Under the pieces are notes generated by a model that worked only from the letters and a program-made list of their open reading frames with translations, made no database searches and was not told the DNA's origin. A stretch of DNA of 8,812 nucleotides, from positions 1 to 8,812 of the forward strand of contig JAUNKI010000076.1 in assembly GCA_030532815.1 (NCBI GenBank). Reading direction: 5' to 3'. The translations under genes and the position numbers were made by a program. This stretch comes from Leptotrichiaceae bacterium. GTDB taxonomy: Bacteria > Fusobacteriota > Fusobacteriia > Fusobacteriales > Leptotrichiaceae. Positions 7,172 through 8,812 of this stretch are shown here, piece by piece; within the stretch, counting starts at the first letter, position 1, and each line of letters opens with the position of its first letter.

Positions 7172-7891
7172 TTATTTATTTGTATCAATCGAATATGTTG
7201 CCGTTACGACTGATCTTAATTTTTTATACATTTGATTTTCAGCAGGTTCGTCTGTACGTCTGATGTCTTCCTTATCTTCAAGAATTTCAAACTGTCCCTG
7301 AGTTAAAGTCTTTAATTCTCCTACTCTGCCGTTATTTACCTTCAGCATTTCAAATGCTCTCATTTCAGCATTTTTAGAAGCATCTATAAGTAAATCCTTT
7401 TTATATCTTTCAATTCCCGTTATGTAAAATTGGGGTTTTATTACTTCCAGGTTATTAAATTTTAAAGTCAATTCGGATAATTTTTCATAAATTTCATCAA
7501 TTTTATCTACGTCTTTCATGTTTACTGAAATTATCTGTGTCACTTGATATTCTGATATTTTATTACTTTCTCCGATATATGTCGGTTTTATTTTCATATT
7601 TTGAATATTATAATTTTCTTTTTCAATTTTTATTAAATTTAAAAGCTCCGTTACAGCCGCTTCTTTTTCCGAAATAGTTTTTTCTGCTTCTTCAATATCT
7701 TTATTTTTAGCACTTAGTATAACATTTACAATAGCTCTGTCAGCTTTTATTCTTCTTTCTGCAACACCTTTTACGGTTATTTTATTTTCGCTTTTATTTA
7801 TTTTATCCAACGCATTTGATATCAAAGCCCCTGATACTATCAAACCGAATGTCAATATTGTTGAAATTATTATAAACTGTACTTTTTTCAT
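7172..7891 (-). CDS. SIMPL (DUF541) domain protein, membrane-anchored
   Basis: The 239-residue protein starts with Lys-Lys and a hydrophobic segment at about 5-27 (FIIISTILTFGLIVSGALI), an uncleaved anchor or signal peptide that would place the rest outside the cytoplasmic membrane. From residue 38 the sequence ITVKGVAERRIKADRAIVNV is typical of the SIMPL family. It continues with a Glu/Lys-rich helical stretch at about 66-95 and the usual alternating strands ending in VVTATYSI. The biochemical role of the family is unsettled, so no function is assigned. The ATG at 7889-7891 lacks a good ribosome binding site. An AGGA about 20 bases upstream better serves a GTG-initiated four-codon frame that overlaps this start (see findings). 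It is the first gene of the unit with efp, 30 bases upstream of it. Confidence 0.85.
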   Translation of the reverse strand: MKKVQFIIISTILTFGLIVSGALISNALDKINKSENKITVKGVAERRIKADRAIVNVILSAKNKDIEEAEKTISEKEAAVTELLNLIKIEKENYNIQNMKIKPTYIGESNKISEYQVTQIISVNMKDVDKIDEIYEKLSELTLKFNNLEVIKPQFYITGIERYKKDLLIDASKNAEMRAFEMLKVNNGRVGELKTLTQGQFEILEDKEDIRRTDEPAENQMYKKLRSVVTATYSIDTNK

Positions 7892-7961
7892 AACCAGATC
7901 ACGTACTTTCCTATTTGTTATTTCAATTTATAAATTTATGCTTCTTTTTCTTTGCCATTGA

Positions 7962-7990
7962 ATTATAGTTTATTTTATTAAAAAAGTCAA
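7962..7990 (-). promoter_or_regulatory. Near-consensus sigma-70 promoter for the SIMPL-efp unit
   Basis: On the minus strand TTGACT (7990-7985), a 17-base spacer and a perfect TATAAT (7967-7962) give an almost ideal housekeeping promoter. Transcription would start near 7955, leaving a leader of about 64 bases before the SIMPL ATG. This is the strongest promoter in the window and probably drives efp as well, since no other promoter is seen before efp. Confidence 0.85.
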
Positions 7991-8035
7991 TTATGTTATT
8001 TATTTCTGTAAGTTCTTTATATAAAAATCTGATGC

Positions 8036-8067
8036 AAAAACTAATGAGGGTTTATTTATACCCTCAT
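8036..8067 (-). terminator. Intrinsic terminator of a lost minus-strand gene
   Basis: A perfect 8-pair stem, ATGAGGGT-N8-ACCCTCAT (8060-8067 with 8044-8051), is followed on the minus strand by UAG and five U (8040-8036). The U tract lies only on the minus strand. It begins two bases after an in-frame TGA (8072-8070). No intact gene now feeds into it, so it appears to be the surviving end of a decayed transcription unit. It also shields the SIMPL promoter from read-through. Confidence 0.65.
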
Positions 8068-8069
8068 AC

Positions 8070-8135
8070 TCAGCCATTTTTGTGAGAGTCTATTGTCTCT
8101 CCCACTTTCATACTATTTATTAATTGTTTTTCAAT
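8070..8135 (-). pseudogene. 3' remnant of an unidentified gene
   Basis: On the minus strand this reads 21 codons (I-E-K-Q-L-I-N-S-M-K-V-G-E-T-I-D-S-H-K-N-G) and a TGA, directly before an intrinsic terminator. The codons look protein-like. The tail ends exactly where the inverted-end element at 8136-8286 begins, consistent with loss of the upstream gene by insertion or deletion. The open frame runs only ten codons into the element, to an ATG at 8163-8165. A 5-bp stem (8084-8088 with 8097-8101) lies inside. I cannot name the parent protein, and a chance frame is possible. Confidence 0.35.
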
Positions 8136-8286
8136 GGAGCTGTCTGAAAAGGTATAAAAATACATTTAATTATAAATTTTATATATTTTCTATTTTTATA
8201 AAATCAGTAAAAATAATATCTTTTAATTTTTAGAAATATATAATAATTATAGTTAGAGAATTATTTTCGACTTATGAGACAGTCCC
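8136..8286. mobile_element. Short element with inverted ends (MITE-like)
   Basis: The left end GGAGCTGTCTGAAAAG (8136-8151) and the reverse complement of the right end, GGGACTGTCTCATAAG (8271-8286), agree at 12 of 16 positions. Pairing continues inward: ttatatattttcta at 8179-8192 matches the complement of tagaaatatataa at 8231-8243. The 151-base AT-rich unit therefore folds into a long imperfect hairpin with no coding capacity. Ends of this gnnctgtct type resemble those of insertion sequences, but I cannot assign a family. I see no clear target-site duplication. Confidence 0.5.
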
Positions 8287-8304
8287 TTATCCAAAAAAAC
8301 TAAC

Positions 8305-8330
8305 AATTCAAATCGTTTCAGACTTTATTC
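8305..8330. repeat. Partial extra copy of a repeat segment
   Basis: The segment attcaaatcgtttc followed closely by agactttattc (8320-8330) mirrors 8453-8465 (ctcaaattatttc) and 8476-8486 (an identical agactttattc). The identical 11 bases in the same order and orientation suggest a truncated duplicate of the inner part of repeat copy C, about 155 bases to its left. Confidence 0.4.
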
Positions 8331-8378
8331 TTTTCCATGAAGACTCATCCCTGTCCTCACACTCCGACTGCCGACTTT

Positions 8379-8776
8379 TTTACGCTTTTTGAAAAAAGTT
8401 TAGCAGAATCCTCCAAACTTTTTTGGAAAAAAATTTGACAAAAAACCACCGACTCAAATTATTTCTAACCCAAAAAGACTTTATTCACTAAAAAATTACA
8501 ACCTCGTTTCGCTCAGACAGCGATTTTTTTTACGTTCATTCCCGTATTTTTTTCGTTGAAATAATTTGAATGTCGAAATTTTACTTGTAATTTAAATACA
8601 CATTATTATTAAAAAATATATGAAGTTGAACTAAAACAATATATTTCATAAAAAGTGTCATTTATACTTGCAATTTATCAATATATATTACTATTAGAAT
8701 TTATATATACTTTTACTTTAAAACCATTTCTTTATATTTCAGATCTCTTTCAGCATTTAAATTTTATAGCAAATCA
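8379..8776. repeat. Dispersed intergenic repeat, copy C (most complete)
   Basis: From the left this copy has a 10-bp perfect stem (8392-8401 with 8415-8424, 13-base loop) and inverted ends ccgactcaaattatttc (8449-8465) and gaaataatttgaatgtcg (8558-8575) that bound a 127-base core. In the core, tcgct-N5-agcga (8509-8523) is followed by eight T. An outer part (8666-8770) matches copy A at 44-145. About 83 extra bases separate core and outer part, bounded by the near-duplicates acttgtaattta (8583-8594) and acttgcaattta (8666-8677). Copies A and B run in the same orientation. No gene is seen from 8287 to the right edge. Confidence 0.65.
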
Positions 8777-8812
8777 ACATTTTAAGCTTTTAGTAAAATT
8801 TAAGTTGAATTA

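Noticed and set aside
8000..8077. 25-codon minus-strand ORF starting at 8077
   Set aside because: The peptide looks plausible, but its codons run through the terminator hairpin and its start lacks a ribosome binding site. It may be a frameshifted piece of the same lost gene, but it is not supported as a gene.
8040..8110. tRNA or other structured RNA gene
   Set aside because: Two hairpins occur in a row, but there is no acceptor stem, no T-loop GTTC and no cloverleaf spacing. A terminator plus a chance stem explains them better.
8136..8286. Intact insertion sequence
   Set aside because: The unit is only 151 bases, has no transposase frame and shows no clear target duplication, so only a MITE-like element is claimed.
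1..8812. CRISPR array, defence island or prophage
   Set aside because: There are no regularly spaced identical repeats, and no cas, restriction, toxin-antitoxin or phage gene is present. The repeats seen are few, diverged and far apart.

Overview
The window is very AT-rich, and every recognisable gene is a housekeeping gene on the minus strand. Codon use, strong GGAGG-type ribosome binding sites, the AT-rich gaps and the protein sequences suggest a low-GC anaerobe of the Fusobacteriota, most likely the Leptotrichia group. This placement is from general familiarity and no search was run.

Read in the direction of transcription (right to left), there are three transcription units. (1) 7990-6520: a near-consensus promoter, a membrane-anchored SIMPL/DUF541 protein, efp (elongation factor P) and a clear intrinsic terminator. 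(2) 6126-4854: argG (argininosuccinate synthase) alone, behind a promoter whose spacer holds a 7-8-7 inverted repeat. (3) 4326-179: a compact pyrimidine operon, pyrB-pyrI-pyrK-pyrD-pyrF. The genes overlap or lie 2 to 60 bases apart. The operon supplies aspartate transcarbamoylase with its regulatory chain, the NAD-linked type 1B dihydroorotate dehydrogenase pair, and OMP decarboxylase. carAB, pyrC and pyrE are not in the window.

The pyr operon is preceded by a hairpin plus seven U that lies between the only good promoter candidate and pyrB. No pyr transcript starting upstream can avoid it, so it is a candidate attenuator.

The non-coding DNA is not featureless. A diverged dispersed repeat occurs three times in the same orientation: at 1-175 just after pyrF, at 4611-4853 just after argG, and at 8379-8776 near the right edge. 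In two copies it carries short foldback ends, and its outer part can be read as a decayed coding segment. The right-hand gap also has a 151-base element with inverted ends that abuts the last 21 codons and the terminator of an unidentified lost gene. I see no defence system, CRISPR array, tRNA, rRNA or intact transposase. The most interesting points are the pyr leader, the repeat family, the argG operator-like palindrome and the unusual loop of EF-P.
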